This document shows positions 22,060 through 34,309 of a DNA stretch of 64,000 nt, one piece after another (position 1 is the first letter of the stretch; the number at the start of each line of letters is the position of its first letter). The translations under genes were made by a program, and so were the position numbers. The DNA lies in contig JBDOQK010000006.1 of NCBI GenBank assembly GCA_040437565.1, positions 248,001-312,000 on the forward strand, written 5' to 3'. This stretch comes from Albugo candida. Taxonomy: Eukaryota > Oomycota > Peronosporomycetes > Albuginales. The notes under the pieces were generated by a model, which saw nothing but the letters and a program-made list of their open reading frames with translations, was not told where the DNA came from and searched no databases.

Positions 22060-24854
22060 ATGGAATATATCTGGAGCCAAATGCATAATCTCCTTGCTAC
22101 TTCGAAAGAAAGCGAGAAAGAGCTGCTTGAAAGACGTGAGTATGAACATCACTCGGAACTGATGGCCAAAAGTCAGCGCAATATCATCTTGGAAGACTTG
22201 GAAAATTCGGTTTTATCTCTTGAACGCTTCGTTTCGAGACTAAAATCGCCACACAAACCTTCGGGACATGACTCTACACCCGCTATGATGGAAAGCGTCG
22301 ACGAGAAACAGAGCTTTCTGAATGATAACTGTAAACTTGTGTCGGCGCTGTGCACAAATATTGATCGTTGTGTATCCCACGGGCTCCGGCCAATACATTC
22401 AAAAGATGATCCGAGTACTGTTCAATTCTTTGGGCTTCTGAAATGGACATACACCCGAGTGGAAGCTCTTCGTCAACGTCAACTCGCTTATGAGATGCAA
22501 GCCGCATCCACATCGATGAAATATAAGTCGAACGCTTCGAATGTGTGTGAGGTCGTGACGCAAAGTATGGAAAACAAACAACCAAGACACATTCGAGGCT
22601 TCTTTGCAGCTATTCGCACGGCATCTAGTCTTTCCAATGTGCAATCGGATGAGGGTAAAACACGTGCGTTCATACGTCAAGCTCTCAATATGCATTTGCT
22701 GAAGGATTGCATGGAACTTGTGCTTGCTGATAACAATTTGGATCTCCTTGAATCGTATTACACCACTTCAGCACTGTTTCGACAGAGAGTAAGTTGGTTT
22801 ACCGCACCGATTTCCTTCAAATAAATTTTCACTGATAGAATGAGATCAAGATGTTCCGAAGCCTCCTCTCGAGTTTGGAGAAGCATTTTTTCACATTCAT
22901 GGTGGATGATCCACGACTTGATCTACCGCCAGATATTCTACCCTTTTCTAAGCCGTTGCCTCGCCCCCAAAGCAAGAAAATCCAAAGAAAAGGGCCGGCG
23001 CTGATTGAACCGGAAGATATGATCTCTGGGAATATTCGTCTCTGCGAGGAAGATACTGTGACCGCGCTTTTGACGGAAAAATTAATGTCATATCACGAGC
23101 TTTATGCGTCATTTGGAACGCAAAAAGGAGGAAATGTGCTGGCCAAAGTTTTGCAAAATGCGCAACAATCACAAAAAATCAGTGATGCGAGTACAGCTGT
23201 CCTTCGATTTTTTGAGCTTGGATATCCAGAATACCAAGTTTTTGGTACAGAGCTTGTAGATGTTGTGTGCAATCCATTCTTGAGTAGTATGGCACGCTTT
23301 GATACATCCATGGGCATTCCTGACGTTTTAGAAACGTGTTTCAGCTATCTGTATGAGCAGGTCGATACACCGGGTCTATTCCAGATTCACCTTGCTGCAG
23401 ATCATGTAATGGAGCTGAGAGATACTATCGAGGAAATCGGCGCTTATCACAACAAAATGATTGTCGATGTCCATGAAGCAACAGCCATTCTCTACCAGTA
23501 TCTGTGGGAAATTCCCGAGGCACTTTTTACCGAAGAGCGGAACGAGAACTTCTTAGCTTGCGTTCGTACAAATGATCCAGCTAGCGATCCACTCAAATAT
23601 GAAGAGCAAGTCCAGCTGCTCCAAGTTCTCGTCAACGATCTCCCATGGTATGTCAAGCCCTTGCTTGAAAGACTTTGCAATTTGATCGCACTGGCGCTAA
23701 AGCCTCAGCACGCACAGAAGAATGGGCTAACACCGTACGCGGTAGCCCATGCATTTGCGCCTATTTTATTTCGCGGACGCCAGCAAGATTCCTTTTGGGA
23801 GTATGAAGATGCCAACTCTCGGAGATACGCAATCGGCCACCAGATTCCTGTCAGCGTTCGTGCGCGTCTTCTCGATTTGGATGATCTAGATGATCACAGA
23901 TCAATTGATCAAATAGCCATGCAGACTCGCATGATTCGGCAAATCAAGCAGAATGCTGAAGATGGTGCAACAGTGCTCAGAATATTGTTCCAAGAAGAAA
24001 CTTCAATCTTGCAGGAATTCCGAGGAGAGTTACGAGTGAAGAGAAAATTGTTGCAGAAAAAAGTATCTACCATAGAACGTGTTAGATTCCAGCTGGAAGA
24101 AGAAATTGACGTTGGCAAGGAGGAGCATGCGAAACTCGTGAGAGAACTTTGGGAGCGTTTGTTGCGTAGGAATGGAGAAGAAGAGGAGTTTCATTGTATC
24201 GAAACACTTTTAGCATCGTCTCGATGGCAGCAGAGTGGCTTTCATACAAACAATCCGCTTGGAGGATTTCGTGGCGGTGGGTTACTGGGCTTGAAATGTC
24301 TCAATTACTTCATCGAGACGTACTCCGACAAAGCAAGAGAGATGATGGAGCGAAATGCCGCGCCTGGAGGAAACCGCTATCCTTTCCCTGTCGCCAGTAT
24401 CAATGTGTTGCGTATGATGATGAAGCTTTTGATGCTTGATGAGGCTCCAGATGTTTGCGGGAAGCTCGTGATGCATCATATTGATGATCCAAATGAACTT
24501 TCCCGTGTACAAATCAAGCCTTCCCCACCAATAATAAAACTTCGTGTAGCGGAAAGAGTTAGTCGAACCCCGATTTGGCGTGTTTTGGATGATCCTAATG
24601 CGCTACCAAAACTTTACTCCATGGCATTCATGTTATTGGATCTTCAGTGGGTCTCTTCTGGTGCAACTCAAATGGGTTTTCAGCCTGTTTTGGACGCCAC
24701 AAGACGCCAGATGGGATGGCTTCTAGAGCAAGGTCCTCAAAGCGTCGAAGAAATGTGGACGACATGGATTGGAATTCGTGGAGCACAAGCTTCAGAGAAC
24801 ACAGTAGTCAATCCTTCCAACCGGAATGGCAACACTGGTGAATGCATCGTCTAA
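22060..24854 (+). CDS. RUN-RhoGAP-ELMO domain fusion protein
   Basis: Two exons (22060-22788, 22839-24854) and a 50-bp intron give 914 aa. A RUN domain (about 100-265) ends with LLKDCMELVLADNNLDLLESYYTTSAL and SLLSSLEKHFF. A RhoGAP domain (about 375-600) shows GIPDVLETCFSYLYEQVDTPGLF, then WEIPEALF and NGLTPYAVAHAFAPILFRG. The catalytic arginine finger of RhoGAPs (GIFR or GLFR) reads GLFQ here, Gln at about 425, so GTPase activation by that domain is doubtful. Coiled coil leads to an ELMO domain (about 690-800): W-QSGFHTNNPLGGFRGGGLLGL and NYFIETY, keeping the Arg that ELMOD proteins use for GAP activity on Arf-family GTPases. The three domains together suggest a link between Rab/Rap-like, Rho and Arf signalling in actin or membrane traffic. 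The partners are inferred. Confidence 0.85.
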
Positions 24855-24865
24855 AGGTCACTAAT

Positions 24866-25409
24866 TTAAAAATCGATTCTCTTCTCACACTTCTTATTCT
24901 GAGTCATCTCATTCATGTGATAAGCATTGTTCCACCAAAGATCTTGAGACAGCGTGGGGTCGAACATGTAAATGGAATCCCCAGCTTTCGTGATCCATCT
25001 CACGCGCCTTCTACCTGCAAATTTGCCACCATTGCGAGTCTTCCAGAAAAATGTGAGTGAATAAAGATTACATTTGGTCGGGATATGCATTTTGGCGTAT
25101 GCGTTGGCGCCTTCGAAATTACCGGGAGCGATCGGGTAGTCGGACCATTCGAATTTGGTCAGTGACACGTTGATATCGTATTCGCCGATTAGATGATTGC
25201 ATGTGTTGAGAAAAACAATTGGTCGATGCGATTGCGATGTTCCTTTTTTCCAGCTTTTATAGTGGATATCAGCCTTGTAGTGATGCATCATTGAGAACCA
25301 AGGATAAACGCTAGCTTTCTCTCCTCTTTCCCAGCATTGCGTCCCGGCATAATCGACTGAATAAATACTTTCATAGGGATACGAGCTTTTAGGATCTAGG
25401 TCGATATTT
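24866..25409 (-). CDS. Unidentified reading frame, probable 3' exon
   Basis: An open stretch of about 180 codons ends with TAA at 24866, only 11 bp beyond the stop of the RUN-RhoGAP-ELMO gene on the other strand. Its 5' side fits a splice acceptor (TATATGTAG just before 25409); directly upstream the frame is closed. The translated stretch is rich in Trp, Tyr, His and Cys (for example GTQCWERGEKASVYPWFSMM, and RPIVFLNTCNHLIGEYDINV) and has no membrane helix. I do not recognise the family. I could not trace upstream exons with confidence, although 25410-25775 is also open for 121 codons in another frame. It may be a real gene with missing exons or a decaying one. Confidence 0.35.
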
Positions 25410-26664
25410 CTACATATAATCCATCACTCTGTGCATTCGGTATCGAAGTGTGACGCACCTATACTGTAAAGTTTTGATATCAGCCGTGCACTTCAATGTT
25501 GCACGCGTATACGTTCGCAGTAGTAAAGTTACGAGTTTATTTTCGGAAATGCGCTTGAGGTAATTATACGACGATTTGCTCCGGAAGACTATAAATAGTG
25601 TGCAGTGAAGTTGATCTGCATCCTGTTCTCTATCGAATTGAAAGAAAACTTTTACAAGCCCATTCTTGTTTCTCAGCTCGAATTCTGGCTGTCTGAATAT
25701 CGGTAAGCAACGGTGCAGCCACTGCAGCTCCGCATTTGAACATTCTTTCGTTACGCACATCTTCAAACAGTGCACGACTTCTTCAAGTATTCATAGACTT
25801 CTCTTAGCAAATGTTTGCATCGTTCCTGAAAAAAGCGAAAACATTCTATAGTGAATGACAACCCGAATCGCTTGACAAGTCATTGATCCGAATCGGTACT
25901 TATAGATGCAGCATGAGCAGGAGCACCCAACTTTTTAGACAAATTCGCAATCAAGTCAGTATACCATATGAGTCAGCACACTAATTTACAAAAGCAAAAG
26001 GTAAATAATTTGGAATTAGTTAGCGACTGCTCACAAATACCTTGCTTGTAGGACCCAAAAAAACCGAAAATCCAAATTCGCGTTATCATTTCGCAGGGCA
26101 TTGCTAGGGGCTCATTTAATATTTCCGTTCGATAATTCCTAATCCGCTTTAGAATCGCGGAATATGTGCTGTGTTTTTATGTGGTTTTGTTAGACGCTTT
26201 GATAGGCATGATCAAAAGCGAACGCTGTACGAATGATTCAGGAATTGACTTTAGGTCGCATCGTTATGATGATTGAGCAATGCAGTTATGATAAGGATCA
26301 TGAAAAAGACAGAAGTTAAACGCAGACAATTTATGTATGAGTACGCTGACCACTTAGAAGTTAGTTTATCATTGAGTTTCATGCCTGCTCCCAATTCGTT
26401 TGAATAAAGATCATTGCGTACGCAGCATTGTTATTAGTGCTCCCGTTTTAATAATCGATGCAGAGCACAACTTACAAGCATTCTTGGCACAGGATCAGTG
26501 AAATTGATGTGTTGAAGCTACTTCTGCTGCACACAACAGTAATTGCGAGGATTGCGCCACACAGTCTAGTGTCCTCAGGATGAGCTACAAAAAAAAGTCG
26601 TACGATCGGCGAAAAAAAAACGAAACAAATTTCAATTTTTTTAACTGTTCCAAACACCTTCTGT
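25410..26664. other. Intergenic region, 1.25 kb
   Basis: The region may hold 5' exons of the preceding minus-strand frame (open at 25410-25775). From about 25.8 to 26.66 kb I see no coding, RNA or repeat signal. A poly-A/T-rich stretch at 26586-26645 lies just downstream of the DENR stop codon. Confidence 0.5.
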
Positions 26665-27498
26665 TTACTTTTTCTTTCGATCAGACACAATGATGGTGCG
26701 CTCATCAACATCAAACATATCCGGCAATACCTGCATGAGTTCGACTTGACATTCTCCTTGCAGTTGTATCTGTTGGACTCCAGAATCGCTCTTGATGATA
26801 GAAGCACTACAAGCAAATCGTTTTCCTAACTTTTTTGCGGCTTCCTTTATTGTCATTGGGTCTTCCAAATACTCTTCCAGTCCGCAAATTATAGTAACGT
26901 GCTTTCTGCCCTTACGAGAGCTTGTTGAAATGGTTATTGTTGATTTGGTTTGCTCACTTTTGCGGATAATTTTCTTTCTCGATTTCACTATTTTTGATGT
27001 TCCACTGATTTCCAGACTAATGTCTTTCACACCATCCGCAATTTGACGTTCTGCTTCCATCAAATCCTTCACAGTGCGACCATATTTCTGAAGATATAGC
27101 GTCGGGACCTCTGCAGCCAACCAAGCTTTACATTCGTCAAAACAAGGCCCATATTCACAGTACTCTGCAGGAAGCGAGTCTACTGGGCAATAAACAACTC
27201 GTCGAAGCTGATGAAGATCCTCTGTTTCTTCTACATTTTCCAGCGTATTGTCATCTTCTTCAATGGGGCTCATTGGTTCTTCGTCATTCGAATCATTGGA
27301 TTCATCATTGGAATCGCCAGGCTCTGGACCATATTTCCGTACCAATGCGTTAAATAGTTGATTTTCTTTCCCTTTATACTTTGATAAAACTACATCCACT
27401 TCTCTAATCTTCTCCGCATTGTATTTTTCGTAAAACGCAGTCAATCGTTCACGATTCCAAGAACTGATCTTGTCGTCCATTACGATATGTCGAGTCAT
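26665..27498 (-). CDS. Density-regulated protein (DENR/Tma22) with SUI1 domain
   Basis: This is a single-exon gene of 277 aa. DENR with MCT-1 promotes re-initiation and recycles 40S subunits. The central Cys-rich motif VVYCPVDSLPAEYCEYGPCFDECKAWL is the family hallmark, and the C-terminal SUI1/eIF1-like domain runs from RKGRKHVTIICGLEEY to VDERTIIVSDRKKK. The N-terminal 60 residues (W-RERLTAFYEKYNAEKIREVD, then KYKGKENQLFNALVRKYGPEP) are an extension absent from human DENR; the motif resembles helical modules at the ends of other protist proteins. An acidic Ser/Asn/Asp linker joins the two. The next Met (27480) is an alternative start. Confidence 0.9.
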   Translation of the reverse strand: MTRHIVMDDKISSWNRERLTAFYEKYNAEKIREVDVVLSKYKGKENQLFNALVRKYGPEPGDSNDESNDSNDEEPMSPIEEDDNTLENVEETEDLHQLRRVVYCPVDSLPAEYCEYGPCFDECKAWLAAEVPTLYLQKYGRTVKDLMEAERQIADGVKDISLEISGTSKIVKSRKKIIRKSEQTKSTITISTSSRKGRKHVTIICGLEEYLEDPMTIKEAAKKLGKRFACSASIIKSDSGVQQIQLQGECQVELMQVLPDMFDVDERTIIVSDRKKK

Positions 27499-27651
27499 TT
27501 CAGTTAAGTTTCATGTGTATGTGTTAAGAGACAGCCGCATTTTTCGTGCATTAGAAAGCGCAATTCACGTAGACTGATCAAACAAAATATGCAAGTGTAG
27601 CTTTTTGATGTTTAAAAAGAAATCTAAACCGCTTAATTAAGCTTAGGCCTC

Positions 27652-28323
27652 TTAGACTGTCCATTTGTGTATTAACGCCGTCTCAACCTTGTGGAGTACG
27701 CTAGAAAGATACATTTTCAACTCCTTCAGCTCAGACAGGGTACAAGTTTCCAACTTGGTATGATCATCATCAACAATCTGAAGCTGATTGCGTAGCTCGA
27801 TTCTCATCAAACGAAAGTTGGTAATGTGCTTCGTCTGGCGCAAAAGCATCGGCTCCAGCAGCTTTTCCTCTGATTGCGCCGATGTTTGTACGCCCTTCTC
27901 CCACGTCATTTCACGTACTTTGCACTCGACAACGTCATTCGGTTGTCTGTAGAGCTTTACGAGATATCGAAGTCTTTCTGGAAAGGATTTGATCCTGTTC
28001 GATGAAACGTCGGCGAACGCGACTTTACGCAATGATGGCTCATTAACGAGAGTATACTTTTTCAAGTTCGTTCCCATCATGGATCGCATGCAATCTAAGC
28101 GATCGTGTTGCAACGCCAGGCTTGATGAAGGCGAACCATTCGCCACCTCCTGACATGTCTGTTTCGCGGTTTGTGTGCACTCGAGCAGACTAAGTATCAG
28201 CTGGTTTATCTTCGCACTATCACTGAGATGATTATGATAAGTAAGATTACATTCGTTTTTATATGCCTCATTTGCATCTGAATATGCATTTTCATCCACA
28301 AGAAACCATTCTTCAGCCATCAT
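27652..28323 (-). CDS. Hypothetical coiled-coil protein
   Basis: This is an intact frame of 223 aa starting with two Met codons. It is mostly helical and polar, with Leu-rich amphipathic stretches near the middle (KINQLILSLLECTQTAKQ) and end (ELKELKMYLSSVLHKVETAL). I do not recognise a family. It lies 153 bp upstream of DENR on the same strand; no function is proposed. Confidence 0.6.
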   Translation of the reverse strand: MMAEEWFLVDENAYSDANEAYKNECNLTYHNHLSDSAKINQLILSLLECTQTAKQTCQEVANGSPSSSLALQHDRLDCMRSMMGTNLKKYTLVNEPSLRKVAFADVSSNRIKSFPERLRYLVKLYRQPNDVVECKVREMTWEKGVQTSAQSEEKLLEPMLLRQTKHITNFRLMRIELRNQLQIVDDDHTKLETCTLSELKELKMYLSSVLHKVETALIHKWTV

Positions 28324-30111
28324 TATTGACCACGATTCCAGAATGAGTTCTTCTTCCTGTGTCTACTATACCGTTGCATACGTCTATGGTATAGGCAATA
28401 TTACTAGCGCATGTACAGCGCACGCAAAACAGACTGTTTTGAATTACAATCTGCAATGTCGAGCATCGAGCATCTGCTCCACGTTTATGTACAGTAAAAC
28501 ACATGTCTAGACGAACGGATTCTTGGTTAAACGTACTGAATAGTTATGTAGGCAACGAATGGAACCGGTACCATCTATCCGCGGATGGTGCATCAGCTAT
28601 TTGCAGCATCTACTCGGCCAAGTTATCAAAACCGAAGAGGCTGATTTTTTAATTTCTTCTAATTTTCCGAATAAATTACATGATATGTCTCAATTCATAT
28701 TACCTCGACCCGATAGTCAACTAGACTGTTCGTATTACATTACGTTCCCGTGAAGTGTGCAGTTGTAAGCTGATTTGCATCAGATTCCGGTCTTCGGTTG
28801 TAGAGCTTTATTGGTCTGGAAAAAGTGCGGATGATGTCGAATGACCCAACCGTTTCGATATGCTGTCTTTTATTCATTGGAAAGAGATGGCTGTAGACCA
28901 CCTTTTGTAGCCGCAATTTCAGCGATGATCGCGTGCAGACATTTGAGCTCATTCGACCATTTGAGTGTATTTTCTACTCAAATTTTCAGCTTGATTTTGA
29001 TTTAAGCTCAGTTTTGGCTAAGATTCCTTTCTTGTCTCAAAGACATAGTTATACACATACTTGCTTTACTCGAATCTCGTACTTAACCGGCTTTCTTGCT
29101 TCGCTTTTGTCCTTACACACTCTAATCGACAAAGAATTGTTGCTTGTATTTTTATCAAAGTTCTATAAAGATGAAAATTTTACCTACGTCCGACATCAGC
29201 ACGGCTATAATACCAGGAAAGCTGTGTTGGTATAGCAGATTAGGGACGTATATTTGTAGGCAGCCAAAAAAAATCCATCAGGTTTAGCATAGCGAACGTC
29301 ATCTACTCGATGCGTAATCAATGCAGCGGACGTTTGAAAGCGAATGTGAGGTTTTATAAGGAAATAGAGTTTATCTGCTTTCATACTAAAAGTGGTAACA
29401 AGTGGATTACAAGGCTACCAGGCAAAAAAATTACTTCTGTGAATTACGACGTATACAAATAAGTTCAGCTTAATAGTTTCTGCAGGTTGTTGAGATGAGA
29501 TCGTAAAAAACGCTACTTCTCGGATCGAATTAGAACCAACATCTCTAAATAGCGATTACGAAGACGAGCGCGATTTATAGCCTGTGTGAAGGCCACCTGA
29601 TCAATTCATGCTATCGGAAACGTTGCGGGCAAGTGACTCTNNNNNNNNNNNNNNNNNNNNNNNNNNNNNNNNNNNNNNNNNNNNNNNNNNNNNNNNNNNN
29701 NNNNNNNNNNNNNNNNNNNNNNNNNNNNNNNNNNNNNNNNAGATTAGGGACGTATATTTGTAGGCAGCCAAAAAAAATCCATCAGGTTTAGCATAGCGAA
29801 CGTCATCTACTCGATGCGTAATCAATGCAGCGGACGTTTGAAAGCGAATGTGAGGTTTTATAAGGAAATAGAGTTTATCTGCTTTCATACTAAAAGTGGT
29901 AACAAGTGGATTACAAGGCTACCAGGCAAAAAAATTACTTCTGTGAATTACGACGTATACAAATAAGTTCAGCTTAATAGTTTCTGCAGGTTGTTGAGAT
30001 GAGATCGTAAAAAACGCTACTTCTCGGATCGAATTAGAACCAACATCTCTAAATAGCGATTACGAAGACGAGCGCGATTTATAGCCTGTGTGAAGGCCAC
30101 CTGATCAATTC
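28324..30111. other. Intergenic region with false gap 7
   Basis: No gene could be supported. Bases 29237-29640 are repeated at 29741-30144 around 100 N (29641-29740); the right copy includes the start codon of the PP2C gene. A short frame at 28503-28652 (49 codons) is not convincing. The true length without duplicate and N is about 1.3 kb. Confidence 0.8.
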
Positions 30112-31362
30112 ATGCTATCGGAAACGTTGCGGGCAAGTGACTCTATCAAAGTGCGGAAAGAGTCAATACTTTTCGATTCACAAAATCCTCTCAAGATTGT
30201 TTCGGAATCTAAAAGCACAGTTCTCACGACTAAAGCAATTGCATCATTCAAACCAGCTGATGATTTAGTTGTGGTCAAGACCGCGTTTGAGGGGCAAATA
30301 AAGCCAATAGAAACGGTGGCTGACACGCAAGCATCAGTAATGGAACAGACGACACAATCTCCTACAATTTGCAGTACAGTTCGTGATCAGATCACGAATG
30401 CGAGCTCCTGCGGCTTTGCAACACATTGCGGTCAACGATACACTCAAGAAGTATTTTGCAGACACATGTATTTTGCTTACACAATTAACGTAGGACTTTA
30501 TTCTAGGACACTTACTTTGTCGGACAAGTTTGCTACCAACGAAGTACTTTGAATGGCGTCTTTCGAACAGATTTTCCGGGCTGTTTTGGGGTATTTGATG
30601 GACATGGAGGAACACGTGCTTCCAATTTCTGCGCAAATTTCGCTTTCCGGAAATTTGGGCGGAAAGTGAAGGAAAGTGGCGCATCTGTCGAAGAAGTATT
30701 ATACGACGCGATATATGCTTTAGACGATGACTTTTGTGCAATAACACGACGATCACAAGCACAACGACAAGGAAGAGTCAAAGAGGAAGGCAGTACATGT
30801 CTACTGGCTGTTATACGCGACAACATCGTTCATATTGCCAATGTTGGGGACTCCCGCGCGATCATTTGCACACATAAAGGCAAATACATCTCACTTTCGC
30901 GAGGTAAGGTATTCCCAGTGTCGTATTTAATTGCTTATCGCGGTTATAGATCACAAGCCTCAGAATGGCGAAGAACGCGTTAAAATTGAAGCTCGTGGAG
31001 GGACTGTCACGGGATATCCTTCTTGTTTCTATTCCATCTGGCCTATCAATAAGCTTATCGACGTACCAAGAGTAAATGGTCTCCTGTCAATGTCACGTTC
31101 TATTGGCGATGTTGGTCTCAAGCCGTGGATTACATGTGAACCGGACATCACTACACATGTACTTAGTGCCAAAACGGACAAATTTTTGATTCTTGCAACG
31201 GATGGCTTATGGGATGTACTTTCAAGTCGAAAAGTTGCCAATATCGCGTATTGTTATGACGATCCGCAAGACGTTGCTGACGCACTCATTCTAGAAGCGC
31301 TGAGGAGAAAAACACACGACAACGTCACCGTTCTCGTTGTTGATCTGGCTTCCTTCTTCTGA
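30112..31362 (+). CDS. PP2C-type protein phosphatase
   Basis: Three exons (30112-30450, 30507-30903, 30950-31362), with introns of 56 and 46 bp, give 382 aa. PP2C enzymes remove phosphate from Ser/Thr with two metal ions. The catalytic motifs appear in order: GQRYTQED (the Glu-Asp pair is completed across intron 1), FGVFDGHGG, EGSTCLLAVI, ANVGDSRAI, DHKP, LSMSRSIGD, LATDGLWDVLS and DNVTVLVVDL. The metal-binding Asp residues are all visible. The N-terminal 100 residues are Ser/Thr-rich and may be regulatory. No membrane segment or presequence is evident. The gene converges on the diacylglycerol lipase gene, with 93 bp between stop codons. Confidence 0.9.
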
Positions 31363-31455
31363 GCTAGCAGTGAAGCTACAAACCAAGTGTATTTCCATTA
31401 TAAATGTACATAAATAATACCAGCATGGATTTTGGCTTTTTGGCATCCATTTTTT

Positions 31456-34243
31456 TTAGCCATTTGCCAAACGCTCGGCACAGTCTTGGAGCACGTGATG
31501 TACTTTGTCTGGAAAGTGATCGTCCAGCATGGTTCGAGCGATTCGAATACTTTGAAACTTTTGGCGCTCCGACCAGCCAAAGCTGTAATCTGTACGCTCC
31601 GTGCAGCAGATTCCATTGCTTCCTGGCCGACAACAGACCCAGAAACCGCCCAGTTCTCTTGCTGTGATGCTTCTTTTGAGATGAATGAGACGACCAGGTA
31701 GAGTCAGATCATGAATGGGTTCCGCGTCCTGAATTCGGCGAAGCATTGTGCGGTAATTGGCAAGTTCTTGGGCGGTTTGACAAGCCTTCCGATTTGGTTC
31801 TTCCGACGCAAATAACAAATCTTGGGGCTTTTTCCATCGTAATGCTTGCTTGAGAATGTCAGATTTGCTCACTTTACTCCGTTCAATCAAATCGATCACT
31901 TTGTCGCGTAATTCTTCGGCCGAGCAGATGGACGCGCGTGCTACAATGTCGTTTCCAAGGACGACTGAAGTCACAAACTCCCCACATTTACTGGCAAGAT
32001 TTGGCGATACGACACAGCCAGGTGGGCTGAATGCAAAGCAATGAATATTCGGATACTTTGGGCGTAGCATGTTTGCTAATAAGACAGCGATTCCGGCACC
32101 AAGAGAATGTCCTGTCAGAACGAGACGATAGTGCTTGTACGATCCCATCTCGCACACATTGAGCTGATCATAGGCGATGAATGCATCTGACTCGGGGTTG
32201 TAAAGCATCTCCAGGACACCAAGTAATTCCAGGTTCAGGTAGAGGGCTTGAGCGGCATGGAGAAATCCTTGATGAGCAAATTCTCCAATACCATCGCATC
32301 CCCACCGCTTAGAGGTATCATCCATGGACATTCCATACGCAATTGCGTCTNNNNNNNNNNNNNNNNNNNNNNNNNNNNNNNNNNNNNNNNNNNNNNNNNN
32401 NNNNNNNNNNNNNNNNNNNNNNNNNNNNNNNNNNNNNNNNNNNNNNNNNNAGAACGAGACGATAGTGCTTGTACGATCCCATCTCGCACACATTGAGCTG
32501 ATCATAGGCGATGAATGCATCTGACTCGGGGTTGTAAAGCATCTCCAGGACACCAAGTAATTCCAGGTTCAGGTAGAGGGCTTGAGCGGCATGGAGAAAT
32601 CCTTGATGAGCAAATTCTCCAATACCATCGCATCCCCACCGCTTAGAGGTATCATCCATGGACATTCCATACGCAATTGCGTCTGTAAGACAATCCTCTA
32701 ATGACAATGTACCTCTTATGGTCAATATAACTTCCTCTTTGACATGGTCCAATATGATTGCGAATGCGGGATGATAGACAGAATTGTAGAAGGAAGCGTA
32801 CACAATATCACCTGAAGACACTCCTGTGACTAGCTGCAACGTGGCTTGGTGTAGATGCACCCAATTATCACCATGAATATATTGCCGAGGCCGCTTCCAG
32901 CATGAAAACGCTAATCGGAAAATACCTCTCCATGGATGAGACCAAACATAAAGCATCCAGCCGTATATTCCAATCGCGTACTTGGAGTGATACGCAAGAT
33001 TTCTCACTGTATCTCGAAGAAAAGGATCGTCTTCATTTAGCTCCGCTTGAAGCGCAGAAGCAGTAGTAATTCGTTCAGCTTGATTAGATTCGAGGTCTGG
33101 AGGCATTGGGGTATTCGGAGCAGCTAGATTAGAACCGATAGCTTGTGCATCATCTACCCAGTGTGTGCTAGTGTTTCCTGTACTAAATTCTTCCAAACGC
33201 TTTTGTGCAGCTTCTATCTTTCCTTCTCCCTTCACTTGAGCTCGATGAAGCAACCCAGGAAAGTCGTGCTCTAGCTGCATAGACTCCTCGTGAGCTTGAA
33301 CAGCTGCAAGTAAAATGTATCCTGCGACAATATCCGATATGACCAAGTCTGGGCTTCCGTAAAACAATCGCGCAAAAACAGTTGCCACAGCCGACATGGA
33401 GTCGTGCTGGGTGCCAGCACCTCCAAACAAATTGCAAGTGAGACAACGGAAGCACTGACAGCACGCGTGACATCGTCGCTCCCAATGCTCGCGTTGAGGA
33501 ATGTAAACATCCGAATTCGGTAATTCATCGGCATCTATGAGGAAAGAAGTGGCACACACACAGACAAAATATGAGATTTCGCTGCTTTAATGATATCAGA
33601 ATTTCGAAATTGATTGCCAAATGAATTGGAAACCATTCAAAAGGACGTTTTGTTCACAATCACTTGCACGAGGAAAAGCATCTGAATCCAATACATCCGA
33701 AGGCCGCACTCCGGTTAGCATACAGCACCCAAATGAAAAAGAGCAAAAGACTTGGAGTATCATTGCGATCGATATAAACTGTAAAACAGAATTGAAGATG
33801 TGCGTCTAAAGAGATAAAAGCATTCGTACCAAAACGCATTCTGCGTGAGAATACCCGCATTTTGAGGTGCGTTGGAAATAGAGATGAAGTCCCAAAAGGC
33901 CGAGGGAAAACATGAGTACTGACCAAATTATATGCACTTGCAGTACTTTTGGCATTAGAATACGTTTCTCTGAGTCAATAATTGTCCCTTTGGAGGCGAT
34001 ATGAGCGATAATCGTACATACACATATCATAAATGCATGAGAAAGCAGACTCAAAACACCAAACCAAAAGAAATTGTCGGCGAACGGAAAGCGCATATGT
34101 TTAGGACACGAATGCAGAAAGAATGTATAGATGAAACTGATACACAGCCATGGAAGTTGATACAATAGCTGTAGCAGCGAAGGATAATAGAAATCATCGC
34201 TTCCAACTCGACTGCGGCGACCACAGATGACGAGCGCAGGCAT
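31456..34243 (-). CDS. Sn1-specific diacylglycerol lipase (DAGL-like, class 3 lipase)
   Basis: DAGL hydrolyses diacylglycerol at the sn-1 position. Exon 1 (34243-33830) begins MPALVICGRRSRVGSDDFYYP, very like the start of animal DAGL alpha (MPG-VVFRRRW-VGSDD), and codes for the membrane helices that follow. Exon 2 (33778 to about 33634) continues the last helix; its donor is uncertain (GTTTCC at 33633 fits the frame). Exon 3 (33534-31456) has a Cys-rich patch (CHACCQCFRCLTC), then the lipase core: GHSLGAG with the nucleophile Ser codon at 32104-32106, LGNDIVAR with the likely acid, and DHFPDKVHHVL with the likely His. False gap 8 is inside exon 3. Collapsed length is about 767 aa. DAGL alpha's long tail is absent. 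Confidence 0.82.
32117..32684. other. False assembly gap 8 (234-bp duplicated flanks)
   Basis: Bases 32117-32350 are repeated at 32451-32684 around 100 N (32351-32450). The gap sits inside the lipase gene, whose total exon length is divisible by three only with one copy removed. Confidence 0.9.
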
Positions 34244-34309
34244 TTTACCACACCAATTACAATAAGGATGAGCCTTATAACATGTAGAAACACTATTTCG
34301 GGAATCGAA

